Shown one piece after another: positions 26,875-36,446 of a DNA stretch of 64,000 bases. This DNA is from Mycolicibacterium litorale. GTDB taxonomy: Bacteria; Actinomycetota; Actinomycetes; Mycobacteriales; Mycobacteriaceae. The stretch spans positions 186,001 through 250,000 of the forward strand of contig CP019882.1 of NCBI GenBank assembly GCA_002007745.1, written 5' to 3'. The notes beneath the pieces were generated by a model. That model did not search any database. It saw nothing but the letters and a program-made list of their open reading frames with translations, and had not been told where the DNA came from. Position numbers and translations under genes: made by a program. Positions within the stretch are counted from its first letter, which is position 1. Each line of letters starts with the position of its first letter.

Positions 26875-28418
26875 GGACACTAGAGACCGACAACCGGATC
26901 AAGAACGGCCTGGCCGGCATCTTGATCCTCGTCCTGGTGGTCGCCGTGGGCCAGAGCTTCGCCAGCGTCCCGCAGCTGTTCGCCCAGCCGACGTACTACG
27001 GCCAGTTCACGGACAGCGCGGGGCTGAACCCGGGCGACAAGGTCCGTATCGCCGGCATGGACGTCGGTCAGGTCAAGTCGCTGAAGATCGACGGCGACCA
27101 CGTGCTGATCGGATTCGGCTTGGGCGCCAGGCAGATCGGCACCGAGAGCCGGCTGGCCATCCGCACCGAGACGATCCTGGGCAAGCGGGTGCTGGAGATC
27201 GAGCCGCGCGGCAACACCCTGCTGCAGGCCCGTGGCGTGCTGCCGGTCGGGCAGACCACGACGCCCTACCAGATCTACGACGCGGTGTTCGACGTGACGA
27301 AGGCCGCCGCCGGATGGGACATCGACACCGTCAAGCGCTCGCTGAACGTGTTGTCCGAGACCATCGACCAGACCTACCCGCACTTGAGTGCGGCGCTCGA
27401 CGGCGTGGCCCGGTTCTCCGACACCATCGGCAAACGCGACGAACAGTTCAAGCAGCTGCTGGCCAACGCCAACAAGGTTGCCGCTGTGCTGGGTAACCGC
27501 AGCGAGCAGATCAACCGGCTGGCGGTCAACGCCCAGACGCTGCTGGCCGCGGTCAACCAGCGTCGCGCCGAGGTGGACTACCTGCTGGCCAACATCTCGC
27601 AGGTCTCCGAGCAGTTCGCCGGGTTCGTCAACGACAACCCCAACTTGAATCATGTTCTGCAGCAGCTGAACACGATCAGCAACGTGCTGGTGAAGCACAA
27701 GACGGACCTCGCCGACGTGCTGATCACCGCATCGAAGTTCATGGGCGCGCTGGCCGAGGCCATCGGCTCGGGTCCGTACTTCAAGGTGCTGGTGGTCAAC
27801 CTGCTGCCCTACCAGATCCTGCAGCCGTGGGTGGACGCCGCGTTCAAGAAGCGCGGTATCGATCCGGAGGAGTTCTGGCGCAACGCGGGTCTGCCGGCAT
27901 TCCGGTTCCCCGATCCCAACGGTCAGCGCCAGCCCAACGGTGCCCCGCCGCCCGCGCCGACACCGCTGGAAGGCACCCCGGACCATCCGGGTCCGGCCGT
28001 CGGCCCCGGCTCGCCCTGCTCGTACACCCCACCGGCCGACGGCATTCCGACATCGGCCAACCCGCTGCCCTGCGCGGGCCTCACCCAGGGCCCGTTCGGC
28101 GGGCCGGAGTACCCGGCACCCGACGTGCCGATCTCCGCGCCCAACCCCGCCGCGGTCGGCGGCCCGGGCGTGCCCAGCGCCGCCTTCCCGGGTGAGCTGT
28201 CGCCGAACGTGCCCGGCGTACCGGCCCCGCCGCTGGCGCCCGGCCCGCCCGGGGCCCGCACCGTGCCGGTCGAGCCGACACCCGGTCCGGCGACCGACAT
28301 TCCGGGCTATGCGCCGCCGCCGAACGCACTCATCGGCCCGATTCCGCCACCGGGACCGGGGCCGCAGGTCCCCCCGGTGGGTGACCTGGCGCCCGTCGAT
28401 CAGGGAGGGGGAGCGTAA
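26871..28418 (+). CDS. mce1C: Mce1C
   Basis: 515 residues. Anchor GLAGILILVLVVAVGQSF. MCE domain with FTDSAGLNPGDKVRIAGMDVGQV. Helical part to about residue 325. The C-terminal 190 residues are proline-rich and probably disordered (many Pro-Gly-Ala runs), as in Mce1C of M. tuberculosis, and probably extend to the outer envelope. ATG at 26871 in the mce1B stop. 3 bp gap to mce1D. Confidence 0.94.
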   Translation: MRTLETDNRIKNGLAGILILVLVVAVGQSFASVPQLFAQPTYYGQFTDSAGLNPGDKVRIAGMDVGQVKSLKIDGDHVLIGFGLGARQIGTESRLAIRTETILGKRVLEIEPRGNTLLQARGVLPVGQTTTPYQIYDAVFDVTKAAAGWDIDTVKRSLNVLSETIDQTYPHLSAALDGVARFSDTIGKRDEQFKQLLANANKVAAVLGNRSEQINRLAVNAQTLLAAVNQRRAEVDYLLANISQVSEQFAGFVNDNPNLNHVLQQLNTISNVLVKHKTDLADVLITASKFMGALAEAIGSGPYFKVLVVNLLPYQILQPWVDAAFKKRGIDPEEFWRNAGLPAFRFPDPNGQRQPNGAPPPAPTPLEGTPDHPGPAVGPGSPCSYTPPADGIPTSANPLPCAGLTQGPFGGPEYPAPDVPISAPNPAAVGGPGVPSAAFPGELSPNVPGVPAPPLAPGPPGARTVPVEPTPGPATDIPGYAPPPNALIGPIPPPGPGPQVPPVGDLAPVDQGGGA

Positions 28419-28421
28419 GCG

Positions 28422-30053
28422 ATGTCGACAGTTTTCAGCATTCGAAACCTGGGCCTGCCGAAGATGTCTCGGATGTCCGTCATCGTCGGCACGCTCGTGG
28501 TGATCGTCGGATTGGTCGCCGCGCTGGTCGGCTATCAGCTGTACAAGAAGCTGACCACCAACACGGTGGTGGCCTACTTCCCGGAGGCGCTCGCGCTGTA
28601 TCCCGGTGACCGGGTTCAGATCATGGGCGTGCAGGTCGGCAACATCGACAAGATCGAACCGGCCGGCGACAAGATGAAGGTCACCTTCCACTACGCCAAC
28701 AAGTACAAGGTGCCCGCCGATGCCACGGCGACCATCCTGAACCCCAGCCTGGTGGCGTCGCGGGTGATCCAGTTGGCGCCGGCCTACAGCGGTGGCCCGG
28801 TGCTGGCCGACAACGCGGTCATCCCGATCGAACGCACCCAGGTGCCGGTCGAATGGGACGACCTGCGCAACCAGATCTCCGACATCGTCACCAAACTCGG
28901 CCCGACACCGGAGCAACCGAAGGGTCCGTTCGGCGACGTCCTGGAGTCCTTCGCCAACGGTCTCGAAGGCAAGGGCCAGCAGATCAACACCACGTTCAAG
29001 GCGCTCTCGGATGCGGTCACCGCGCTCAACGAGGGACGCGGCGATTTCTTCGCGGTGCTCAAGAGCCTGGCACTGTTCGTCAACGCCCTGCACAAGAGCG
29101 ACTCGCAGTTGGTGGCGCTCAACAACGACCTGGCCACCTTCACCAACTCGTTCTCCAACTCCGATCAGGAAGTGGCCAAGGCGGTCAGGGACATCGACAC
29201 GCTGTTGACCACGGCGCGCAAGTTCGTCAACGACAACGGCTCGGTGCTCGGCAAGGACATCAACAACCTCGCCGACGTCACCAACGCGATCCTGCAACCG
29301 GATTCGCGCAACGGCCTGGAGACGGTGCTGCACGTCTATCCGAACCTGGCCGCCAACCTGCAGAACATCTATCACCCGACACACGGCGCACTGGTGGCCA
29401 TTCCGACCATCGCCAGCTTCGCCAACCCGATGCAGTTCATCTGCAGCGCGATCCAGTCGGGTAGCCGCCTGGGTTACCAGGATTCGGCGGAGATGTGTGC
29501 GGAGTACCTCGCGCCGATCATGGACGCGATCAAGTTCAACTTCCCGCCGTTCGGCGTGAACCAGTTCTCCACGGCCGAGACGCTGCCGAAGTACGTCGCC
29601 TACTCCGAGCCCCGACTGCAGCCCCCGCCGGGTTACAAGGACACCACGGTGCCCGGTATCTGGTCGCGTGACACGTTGTTCTCGCACGGCAACCACGAAC
29701 AGGGCTGGATCGTGGCACCCGGTATGCAGGGCGTCGACGTGCAGGCCTTCACCGCCAACATGCTCACGCCTGATTCACTGGCCGCGCTGATGGGCGGTCC
29801 GGACCCGGTCTCGTATCCGCCCGGCGGACCGCGCGGTGGCGCACCGTCGAACTCCTACGACCAGAACAACCCGCTGCCGCCGCCGTGGTACCCGGGAGCG
29901 ATACCGCCTCCGCCGCCCGGCCCGGACGTGGTCCCCGGACCGCTGCCGGTCTCCCAGCAGATCAACGGGGGAGCACCGGCGCCCGCCGCCGGTCCCGCCC
30001 CCGCCGCACCGGCCGGCCCGGCGCTGCCCGCTGAGATGGGGAGCGGACAGTGA
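28422..30053 (+). CDS. mce1D: Mce1D
   Basis: 543 residues. Anchor MSVIVGTLVVIVGLVAALVGYQL. MCE domain (VAYFPEALALYPGDRVQIMGVQVGNI; NPSLVASRVIQLAP). Helical region with LVALNNDLATFTNSFSNSDQEV, then a Pro-rich C-terminal tail from about residue 455. Cysteines in FICSAIQ and AEMCAEYL may form a disulfide. Overlaps mce1E by 4 bases (GTGA). Confidence 0.94.
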   Translation: MSTVFSIRNLGLPKMSRMSVIVGTLVVIVGLVAALVGYQLYKKLTTNTVVAYFPEALALYPGDRVQIMGVQVGNIDKIEPAGDKMKVTFHYANKYKVPADATATILNPSLVASRVIQLAPAYSGGPVLADNAVIPIERTQVPVEWDDLRNQISDIVTKLGPTPEQPKGPFGDVLESFANGLEGKGQQINTTFKALSDAVTALNEGRGDFFAVLKSLALFVNALHKSDSQLVALNNDLATFTNSFSNSDQEVAKAVRDIDTLLTTARKFVNDNGSVLGKDINNLADVTNAILQPDSRNGLETVLHVYPNLAANLQNIYHPTHGALVAIPTIASFANPMQFICSAIQSGSRLGYQDSAEMCAEYLAPIMDAIKFNFPPFGVNQFSTAETLPKYVAYSEPRLQPPPGYKDTTVPGIWSRDTLFSHGNHEQGWIVAPGMQGVDVQAFTANMLTPDSLAALMGGPDPVSYPPGGPRGGAPSNSYDQNNPLPPPWYPGAIPPPPPGPDVVPGPLPVSQQINGGAPAPAAGPAPAAPAGPALPAEMGSGQ

Positions 30054-31204
30054 GCGCGGTCATGACCTCGGCCCGCCGGTTCGGCTGGCGCGGTCTGGTG
30101 CTGGTGGTCACGGCGCTGGTGCTGTCCTCGTGCGGTTGGCGCGGCATCGCCAATGTGCCGATGCCCGGCGGACCGGGCAGCGGCAAGGACAAGATGACCG
30201 TCTACGTGCAGATGCCGGACACGTTGGCGCTCAACGTCAACAGCCGGGTCCGGGTGGCTGATGTGTTCGTCGGCTCGGTGCGCGCGATCGAGTTGAAGAA
30301 CTGGATCCCGACGCTGACGCTGGACCTGCAGCCCGGAATCAAGCTGCCCGCCAACGCGATTGCGCGGATCGGCCAGACCAGTCTGCTGGGCACCCAGCAC
30401 GTCGAGCTGGACGCCCCGCCCGATCCGTCGCCGGAACCGCTGCGCAACGGGTCCACGATCCCGCTGAAGAACTCCCAGTCGTTCCCGACCACCGAGCGCA
30501 CCCTGGCCAGCATCGCCACCGTGCTGCGCGGTGGTGGCATCCCGAACCTGGAGATCATTCAGACCGAGGTCAGCAACATCCTGTCCGGCAACGCCGAACA
30601 GATTCGCGACTTCCTGGGCAAGCTGGACACCTTCACCGATCAGCTCAACCAGCAGCGCGACGACCTGACCCGGGCGATCGACAAGACCAACGAACTGGTC
30701 TCGATCGTGGCGCAACGCAACGCCACGCTGGACCGGGTTCTGACCGAATTCCCCCCGCTGATCAAGTATTTCGCCGACGAACGGGATCGGTTCACCGGTG
30801 CGGTGGAGGCCCTGGGCCGGTTCAGCCGGATCACCGACCAGACGCTCTCGCAGTCGCGTGCCGACTTCGACACCAACCTGGCCCTGCTGCAACGGCCGCT
30901 CAAGCAACTCGGCCGGGCAGCGCCCTACCTGATCGACTCGCTGAAACTGGTGATCACCGCGCCGTACCCGATCGACAACATTCCCAAGGTGATTCGCGGT
31001 GACTACATCAACACCTCGGCCACGTTCGACCTGACGCTCAGTTCGATCGACAACGCGTTCCTGACCGGTACCGGTGTGTCCGGCATGCTGCGCGCGCTGG
31101 AACAGGCGTGGGGCCGGGATCCGCAGACGATGATCCCGGACGTCCGGTTCACACCGCACCCGAACATGACCGATGGCGGCCCGTACGTCGAGCGCGGCGA
31201 GTGA
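30050..31204 (+). CDS. mce1E: Mce1E lipoprotein (LprK type)
   Basis: 384 residues. Signal with lipobox VLSSC followed by GWRGIANVPMPGG, so lipid-anchored outside the membrane, as for all Mce E proteins. MCE domain (VYVQMPDTLALNVNSRVRVADVFVGSV; GQTSLLGTQHVELDAP). Helical region with DQLNQQRDDLTRAIDKTNELV. The GTG at 30050 lies in the mce1D stop; ATG at 30059 is an alternative that keeps the basic n-region. Gap of 14 bp to mce1F. Confidence 0.94.
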   Translation: MSAVMTSARRFGWRGLVLVVTALVLSSCGWRGIANVPMPGGPGSGKDKMTVYVQMPDTLALNVNSRVRVADVFVGSVRAIELKNWIPTLTLDLQPGIKLPANAIARIGQTSLLGTQHVELDAPPDPSPEPLRNGSTIPLKNSQSFPTTERTLASIATVLRGGGIPNLEIIQTEVSNILSGNAEQIRDFLGKLDTFTDQLNQQRDDLTRAIDKTNELVSIVAQRNATLDRVLTEFPPLIKYFADERDRFTGAVEALGRFSRITDQTLSQSRADFDTNLALLQRPLKQLGRAAPYLIDSLKLVITAPYPIDNIPKVIRGDYINTSATFDLTLSSIDNAFLTGTGVSGMLRALEQAWGRDPQTMIPDVRFTPHPNMTDGGPYVERGE

Positions 31205-31218
31205 GGGGTGACGAGTAG

Positions 31219-32769
31219 ATGTTGACTCGCTTCATCAAGACGCAACTCGTCGTGTTCGGCGTGCTGACGGTGATCGCGCTGCTGGTGCTGGGCGTGTACT
31301 TCCTGCGCCTGCCGACGCTGGCCGGGGTCGGGCAGTACACCCTCAAGGCGGACCTGCCCACCTCCGGCGGTCTGTATCGCACCGCGAACGTGACCTTCCG
31401 CGGTGTCACCATCGGGCGGGTGACCGAGGTCGAGCCGACCGAAACCGGTGTCCGGGCCACCATGAGCATCAGCGACAAGTACAAGATCCCGGTCGACGCC
31501 TCGGCCAATGTCCACTCGGTGTCGGCGGTCGGCGAGCAGTACCTCGACCTGGTGTCCGACGGGAATCCCGGGCAGTACTTCGCCGCGGGGCAGACCATCA
31601 CCAAGTCGACGGTGCCCGAGGAGATCGGCCCGGCCCTGGACGCGGCGAACAAGGGACTGGCGGCGCTGCCGGCCGACAAGATCCCGGTGCTGCTCAACGA
31701 GACCGCCCAGGCCGTCGGCGGGCTCGGCCCGTCACTGCAACGGCTGGTCGACGGCACGCAGGCGATCGTGGGTGATTTCAAGACCAACATCGCCGACGTC
31801 AACGACATCATCCAGAATTCCGCGCCGATCGTCGACAGCCAGATCAACTCCGGCGGTGCCATCCAGCAGTGGGCGGCGAACCTGAACACCATCGCCTCGC
31901 AGACCGCGGCGCAGGATCAGGCGTTGCGCGACGGACTGCGGCAGGCCGCACCGACCGCCGACGCGGTCACCGCGGTGTTCAGCGATGTGCGGGAGGCGTT
32001 GCCGCAGACGCTGGCGAATCTCGAGATCATCCTGGACATGCTCAAGCGCTACAACAAGGGTGTCGAGCAGTCACTGGTGCTGCTGCCTCAGGGCGCGTCC
32101 GTGGCGCAGTCGGTGTCGGCTCCTTACCCGGGGCAGGCGGCACTGGACTTCGGCTTGACGATCAACCAGCCGCCGCCGTGTCTGACCGGCTTCCTGCCGG
32201 CCAGCCAGTGGCGCGCCCCGGCGGACACCAGGCAGATGCCGGTGGAGAACGGGTTGTACTGCAAGATCCCGAAGGACACCCCCGCCAACGTGGTTCGCGG
32301 CGCACGTAACTTCCCCTGCGTCGACGTTCCGGGCAAGCGGGCGGCCACGCCGATGGAGTGCCGCAGCAACGAGCCGTACACGCCGCTGGGCAACAACCCC
32401 TGGTACGGCGATCCGAACCAGGTGCTGAACTGCCCGGCGCCCGGCGCTCGCTGCGACCAGCCGGTGAACCCCGGTACCGTGATACCTGCCCCGACGATCA
32501 ACAACGGCATGAACCCGTTGCCGGCCGACCTGCTGCCCGGCCCCACGCCGCCGACGAGTGACGACCTCAGCCCGCCGGGTACCGGGACGGTGCAGTGCAA
32601 CGGTCAGCAACCCAACCCCTGCACGTACACTCCGGCAGCAAGTAACACGGCCGTCTACAACCCGTCGAGCGGCGAGGTCGTCGGTCCTGACGGTGTGAAG
32701 TACAGCGTCAGCAACTCGAGCAGTACAGGAGACGACGGATGGAAGGAGATGCTGGCCCCGGCCGGCTGA
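31219..32769 (+). CDS. mce1F: Mce1F
   Basis: 516 residues. Anchor TQLVVFGVLTVIALLVLGVYFLRLP. MCE domain (LKADLPTSGGLYRTANVTFRGVTIGRV; VSAVGEQYLDLV). Helical stretch with VDSQINSGGAIQQWAANLN. Cys-containing C terminus (CLTGFLPASQW, LYCKIPKD, FPCVDVPG) conserved among Mce F proteins, then a Pro/Gly/Asn-rich tail. Last of the six tunnel subunits. Its end overlaps mam1A by 31 bases in another frame. Confidence 0.94.
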   Translation: MLTRFIKTQLVVFGVLTVIALLVLGVYFLRLPTLAGVGQYTLKADLPTSGGLYRTANVTFRGVTIGRVTEVEPTETGVRATMSISDKYKIPVDASANVHSVSAVGEQYLDLVSDGNPGQYFAAGQTITKSTVPEEIGPALDAANKGLAALPADKIPVLLNETAQAVGGLGPSLQRLVDGTQAIVGDFKTNIADVNDIIQNSAPIVDSQINSGGAIQQWAANLNTIASQTAAQDQALRDGLRQAAPTADAVTAVFSDVREALPQTLANLEIILDMLKRYNKGVEQSLVLLPQGASVAQSVSAPYPGQAALDFGLTINQPPPCLTGFLPASQWRAPADTRQMPVENGLYCKIPKDTPANVVRGARNFPCVDVPGKRAATPMECRSNEPYTPLGNNPWYGDPNQVLNCPAPGARCDQPVNPGTVIPAPTINNGMNPLPADLLPGPTPPTSDDLSPPGTGTVQCNGQQPNPCTYTPAASNTAVYNPSSGEVVGPDGVKYSVSNSSSTGDDGWKEMLAPAG

Positions 32770-33458
32770 CCCCCAACCCGCCCACCACCGGCGACGAGGC
32801 GCAACGTAGCGAAGCCGAGGAGTCGGTGCAATCGGACCCAGCCGGCGACGAGGCTGACGGCGGTTCGGTGCAGGAGTCGGTGGACGAGGATGGACCCGTC
32901 GACACCGAACCTGCTCTGCCCGAGCCCGAGCCCGAGCCAGTCGGGCCGCCGGTCGCGGCTTCCCGGTTGAGCGGTCGCCGACTGGTCGCGGTGGGTGTCG
33001 TCCTGCTGATCGCCAGTGCGCTGGTGGCCACCGGTGGCTTCTTCGCCCTACGGGCGCATCAGAAGAGCCTGGCATCGGCGCGCGCCGAGACCGCGGCCCT
33101 GGCCGCGGCGAAGGACTGCGTGGCGGCCACCCAAGCGCCCAATGCCGACGCGATGGCCGCCAGTCAGCAGAAGATCATCGAGTGCGCGACCGGAGATTTC
33201 GGCGCCCAGGCCACGCTGTACAGCGGGTTGCTGGTGGACGCCTACCAGGCCGCGAAGGTGCAGGTGCAGGTGTCGAACATGCGCGCGGCCGTGGAGCGGC
33301 ACAACGACGACGGCTCGATGGACATCCTGGTGGCGTTGCGGGTGAAGGTGTCCAACACCCAGGCCCAGGATCAGGAGCAGGGCTACCGGCTGCGGGTCCG
33401 GATGATGCCGGACGCCGGCACCTACAAGATCGCCGACCTCGAACAGGTGAGTAAGTGA
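32739..33458 (+). CDS. mam1A: Mce-associated membrane protein (Rv0175 type)
   Basis: 239 residues. Long acidic cytosolic N terminus (about 1-85, rich in Asp, Glu and Pro), one membrane helix (LVAVGVVLLIASALVATGGFFAL), and an extracytoplasmic domain of about 130 residues with VQVSNMRAAVERHNDDGSMDILVALRVKV, the shared Mam fold. Mam proteins are thought to stabilise Mce1. The ATG at 32739 lies inside mce1F; overlaps mam1B by 4 bases. Confidence 0.88.
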   Translation: MEGDAGPGRLTPNPPTTGDEAQRSEAEESVQSDPAGDEADGGSVQESVDEDGPVDTEPALPEPEPEPVGPPVAASRLSGRRLVAVGVVLLIASALVATGGFFALRAHQKSLASARAETAALAAAKDCVAATQAPNADAMAASQQKIIECATGDFGAQATLYSGLLVDAYQAAKVQVQVSNMRAAVERHNDDGSMDILVALRVKVSNTQAQDQEQGYRLRVRMMPDAGTYKIADLEQVSK

Positions 33459-34447
33459 CGGTGGCGGCCGCCGGCTCAGACACCGAGTACGACACCGAGC
33501 AGGGCGGCGCCCACGACGTCGAAGCCGTCCCGCAGGTGCCCGCCGGCTGGTGGGCGCGGGCCGGTGCGTTCGCGCTCGACGTGCTGCTCGGCACCGCGGT
33601 CGTGATCATCTGCCTGCTGGTGGCCTGGGCGGCGCCGCTGCGGGGCTGGGTCTGGTGGGCGGTGGTCAGCCTGGCGGCTGTGGTGTTTCTGGCGATGGCG
33701 GTGAACCGGCTTCTGCTGCCGTCGATCACCGGCTGGACCTTGGGACGCTCTTTGGCCGGGATCCGCGTGGTCACTCGTGATGGCGCGACGGCTGGCCCTT
33801 GGCGCCTGCTGCTGCGCGATCTGGCGCACCTGCTGGACACGGCAGCGCTGTTCCTCGGTTGGCTGTGGCCGCTGTGGGACTCTCGCGGCCGGACGTTCGC
33901 CGACTTGCTCACCCGTACGTCCGTGGTGCGGGTGGCGGGGGACCGGCCCGGCCGACGGCGGCTGGCCGGCGCGGTGATCGCCGTGACCGCGCTGATCGGG
34001 TTGGCGGCCACCGGACTGGGCTACGCGGCGGTCTATCGCCCGGAGCTCGCGATCGAGCAGGCTCAGCAGCAGCTGGCGGTGCAGGGCCCGAAGATCGTCC
34101 AACAGATGTTGAGCTACAACGTGACTTCGATCGACGACGACTTCGCCCGCGCTCGCGGCCTGGTGACCGACGGTTACCGGCCCAAGCTGGTGGCTCAGCA
34201 GGATGCGGTGCGCAAGGCTGGTCCGGTCGACAACGACTACTGGGTGACCAACTCTGCCGTGCTGACCAACACGGCAGACCGGGCGGCGATGCTGCTGCTC
34301 ATGCAGGGCCAACGCGGCGAGGCACCCAAGCAGCGGCTCATCACCGCGACGGTGCGGGTCGAGTTCGTGCGGTCGGCGAGTGGGCAGTGGCAGGTGGACA
34401 ATCTGTCGGTGTTGGCCAAACCCAATCCGGCTGGGCAGGCGAAATGA
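33455..34447 (+). CDS. mam1B: Mce-associated RDD-family membrane protein (Rv0176 type)
   Basis: 330 residues, different from its neighbours: an RDD domain (about 25-165; VPAGWWARAGAFALDVLLGTAVVII, LGRSLAGIRVVTRDGATAGPWRLLLRDLAHLLD). Then a further helix (LAGAVIAVTALIGLAATGLGY) and a C-terminal extracytoplasmic Mam-like domain (ATVRVEFVRSASGQWQVDNLSVL). The fusion of an RDD bundle with a Mam domain is normal for Rv0176. Start GTG at 33455 (GTGA overlap), ATGA overlap with mam1C. Confidence 0.88.
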   Translation: MTVAAAGSDTEYDTEQGGAHDVEAVPQVPAGWWARAGAFALDVLLGTAVVIICLLVAWAAPLRGWVWWAVVSLAAVVFLAMAVNRLLLPSITGWTLGRSLAGIRVVTRDGATAGPWRLLLRDLAHLLDTAALFLGWLWPLWDSRGRTFADLLTRTSVVRVAGDRPGRRRLAGAVIAVTALIGLAATGLGYAAVYRPELAIEQAQQQLAVQGPKIVQQMLSYNVTSIDDDFARARGLVTDGYRPKLVAQQDAVRKAGPVDNDYWVTNSAVLTNTADRAAMLLLMQGQRGEAPKQRLITATVRVEFVRSASGQWQVDNLSVLAKPNPAGQAK

Positions 34448-35001
34448 GTCCCCGCCGTCGCGTCGAACCGGGCAGCCCAGAGCTGTTCCGGTTGCCGGAT
34501 CCGAGGCCGCGCCGCTGGGGTCTGCCGGTGGTCGCCGCGCTGGCGGCCGTGGCGGTCGCTGCCGCGCTCACCGTCAGCGCGCTGCTGCTGATCAAGCGGG
34601 AGACTCAGCGCCACGATGCGGTGCGGGATGTGGCCGTGCTCAGCTCGGTGCGCGGTTTCGTCACGCAATACACGTCCATCGACCCGTTCCACGCCAACGC
34701 CTACGCCGACAACGTGCTGGCGCAGGGCACCGGCCAGTTCGCCAAGCTGTACCAGGAGAAGATGAACGAGGTCGTCATCCAGGTTGCCCAGGCCGAACCG
34801 ACGACGGGCACCGTGCAGGATCTCGGCATCGAGCGCTGGAACTCCGACGGCAGCGCCGACGTGGTGGTAGCCGCGACGACGAAAACTACGATGCCCGACG
34901 GCAAGACCATCGAAAGTGGTAGCCGCTGGGTGGTCACCGCGATCCAGGAAGGAGGTGCCGGAGGACAGTGGAAGATCAGCAATCTCCTGCAGGTGATCTG
35001 A
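34444..35001 (+). CDS. mam1C: Mce-associated membrane protein (Rv0177 type)
   Basis: 185 residues. Short cytosolic start with PELFRLPDPRPRRW, one helix (GLPVVAALAAVAVAAALTVSALLLI), and an extracytoplasmic domain (FVTQYTSIDPFHANAYADNVLAQGTGQFAKLYQEKMNEV) typical of Mam proteins. ATG at 34444 in the mam1B stop. It shares 34 bases with mam1D in a different frame. Confidence 0.88.
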   Translation: MSPRRRVEPGSPELFRLPDPRPRRWGLPVVAALAAVAVAAALTVSALLLIKRETQRHDAVRDVAVLSSVRGFVTQYTSIDPFHANAYADNVLAQGTGQFAKLYQEKMNEVVIQVAQAEPTTGTVQDLGIERWNSDGSADVVVAATTKTTMPDGKTIESGSRWVVTAIQEGGAGGQWKISNLLQVI

Positions 35002-35639
35002 CCGACGCGCAACCCGATGCCGTCACCGATACCGATACCGATACCGTCACCGGCGACGAGACGGAAACCGCGACCGCCACCGGGGACGTTTCCGCCGACG
35101 AGACGCCCAAGCGGCCAAGCTGGTTGAGCCGCAACAAGATTCATGTGGTCGTCGCGACGTCGGCAGCGTTGTTCGTGGCTTCTGGGGCGTTCGCCGGGGC
35201 AACCGTCCAGCCGTACCTGATGGATCGCGCGGCTGTCGACACCAAGATGGAGATCGCCAGGACCGCCGCCGAGGCGATCGCCACGTTGTGGACCTATACC
35301 CCCGATGACATGGAGAGCTTGCCCGACCGGTCGGCGAAGTACCTGTCCGGAGATTTTCAGGACCAGTACCGCAAGTACGTGGACGCCATTGTCCCCACCA
35401 ACAAGCAGGCCAAGGTCACCAACAGCACCCAGGTGGTCGGTGCCGCGGTCGAGTCGCTGCAGGGTTCGCAGGCCAGTGCGATCGTCTATACCAACACCAC
35501 GTCGACCAGTCCGCTGTCCAAGAACATCCCGGCGATGCGGTACCTGTCGTATCGGCTCGAGCTGAAGCGCGACGGGTCGCACTGGCGGGTCACGAAGATG
35601 ACGACGGTGACGTCATTGGACCTCACCCCGCAGCTCTGA
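34968..35639 (+). CDS. mam1D: Mce-associated membrane protein (Rv0178 type)
   Basis: 223 residues. Acidic Thr/Asp-rich N terminus including TDTDTDTV from a short six-base repeat (ACCGAT, about 35024-35044), helix IHVVVATSAALFVASGAFAGATV, and extracytoplasmic domain with LWTYTPDDMESLPDRSAKYLSG and STQVVGAAVESLQGSQASAIVYTN. GTG at 34968 with GGAGG upstream. Last gene of the mce1 operon; it converges with the LPMO gene (27-bp gap). Confidence 0.88.
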   Translation: MEDQQSPAGDLTDAQPDAVTDTDTDTVTGDETETATATGDVSADETPKRPSWLSRNKIHVVVATSAALFVASGAFAGATVQPYLMDRAAVDTKMEIARTAAEAIATLWTYTPDDMESLPDRSAKYLSGDFQDQYRKYVDAIVPTNKQAKVTNSTQVVGAAVESLQGSQASAIVYTNTTSTSPLSKNIPAMRYLSYRLELKRDGSHWRVTKMTTVTSLDLTPQL

Positions 35640-35666
35640 TACCAGGATCGACGGCCACGCCGAGGG

Positions 35667-36446
35667 TCAGGAGACCTTCTGCCACAGCGCAGGCGTATTG
35701 GGTGGTGTCCAGGTCGCGTCGTACACAGTGTGTGCTTGCAGGCACCGATATGTGGTGCCGCCGTAGGTGACAACGTCGCCGACCGAGTACTTCGCGCCGG
35801 CGGCCCACTGCTTCGGCCCGGTGGGGGGTGTGGTCGCGGAGGTTGTCGGTGGCGGCGTTGTCGTGGTGGGCGGCGGCGGCGTCGTGGTGGTGGTCGTGGG
35901 TGGCGTTGTCGTGGTGGTCGCGGTGGTGGATGTCGTTGGTGTCCCACCGATTTGCAGATCGACGCACGAATAGAACGCGTTGGGGGTGTCGCCGATGTTC
36001 CAGATCGCAATCAGTTTCTGGCGGCCACTGAACTTGCTGAGGTTGACCGTATGCGTGACGCCGCCCGCCGGCGCGGGCTGGTTGCCGCCGTCGACGTAGC
36101 CGACTCGGGTGTTGCCGATGTAGTACTCCCAGTTGGCAGTCTTGTGGTTCGCGGTGAAGGTCCAGGTGAACGATGCGTTCTGGGTGACGGGGCTGACCTT
36201 CCAGGGCCGGCTGTCGTCGTCGAGTGCAGCGAACTTCGCGTTGCCGCCACTGCAGCTCCGAAGTCCTTGGGGCCCTTCCACGCTTTGGGGTTCGTACTGA
36301 ATCGCCCCGCATTTGAGCACCGCGGCGTTCTGCGCGCATTGGGCTTGCCGGCTGGGCGGCGACGACACATAGCCGTGCGCGTTCGCCACGGCCATCGGCA
36401 GGACCAGCGAAAGGCAGGGGACGAGTGTGGCCACTGCGGTGGACAT
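35667..36446 (-). CDS. Secreted AA10 lytic polysaccharide monooxygenase with CBM5/12
   Basis: 259 residues from the ATG at 36446. Signal peptide ending ANA, so the mature enzyme begins HGYVSSPPSRQ: His24 is the N-terminal copper-brace histidine and His101 (TANHKTANWEYYI) the second. Conserved Cys and the end YSCVDLQIG fit AA10 enzymes that oxidise chitin or cellulose. A Thr/Pro linker (about 171-212) leads to a C-terminal chitin-binding module (WAAGAKYSVGDVVTYGGTTYRCLQAHT, ALWQKVS). The strong ribosome site GAAGGGG lies 6 bases before an in-frame ATA at 36465-36467, not before the ATG. Translation may really begin there, which would add the residues TSRRVL and a basic n-region. Confidence 0.9.
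   Translation of the reverse strand: MSTAVATLVPCLSLVLPMAVANAHGYVSSPPSRQAQCAQNAAVLKCGAIQYEPQSVEGPQGLRSCSGGNAKFAALDDDSRPWKVSPVTQNASFTWTFTANHKTANWEYYIGNTRVGYVDGGNQPAPAGGVTHTVNLSKFSGRQKLIAIWNIGDTPNAFYSCVDLQIGGTPTTSTTATTTTTPPTTTTTTPPPPTTTTPPPTTSATTPPTGPKQWAAGAKYSVGDVVTYGGTTYRCLQAHTVYDATWTPPNTPALWQKVS

Noticed and set aside
26880..29696. A 938-codon open frame antisense to mce1C and mce1D
   Set aside because: It mirrors highly biased GC-rich codons of the real genes, has no domain and lies wholly opposite conserved mce genes.
35024..35044. Short ACCGAT triplicate in mam1D
   Set aside because: Three copies of six bases in an acidic low-complexity segment; too short to be notable.
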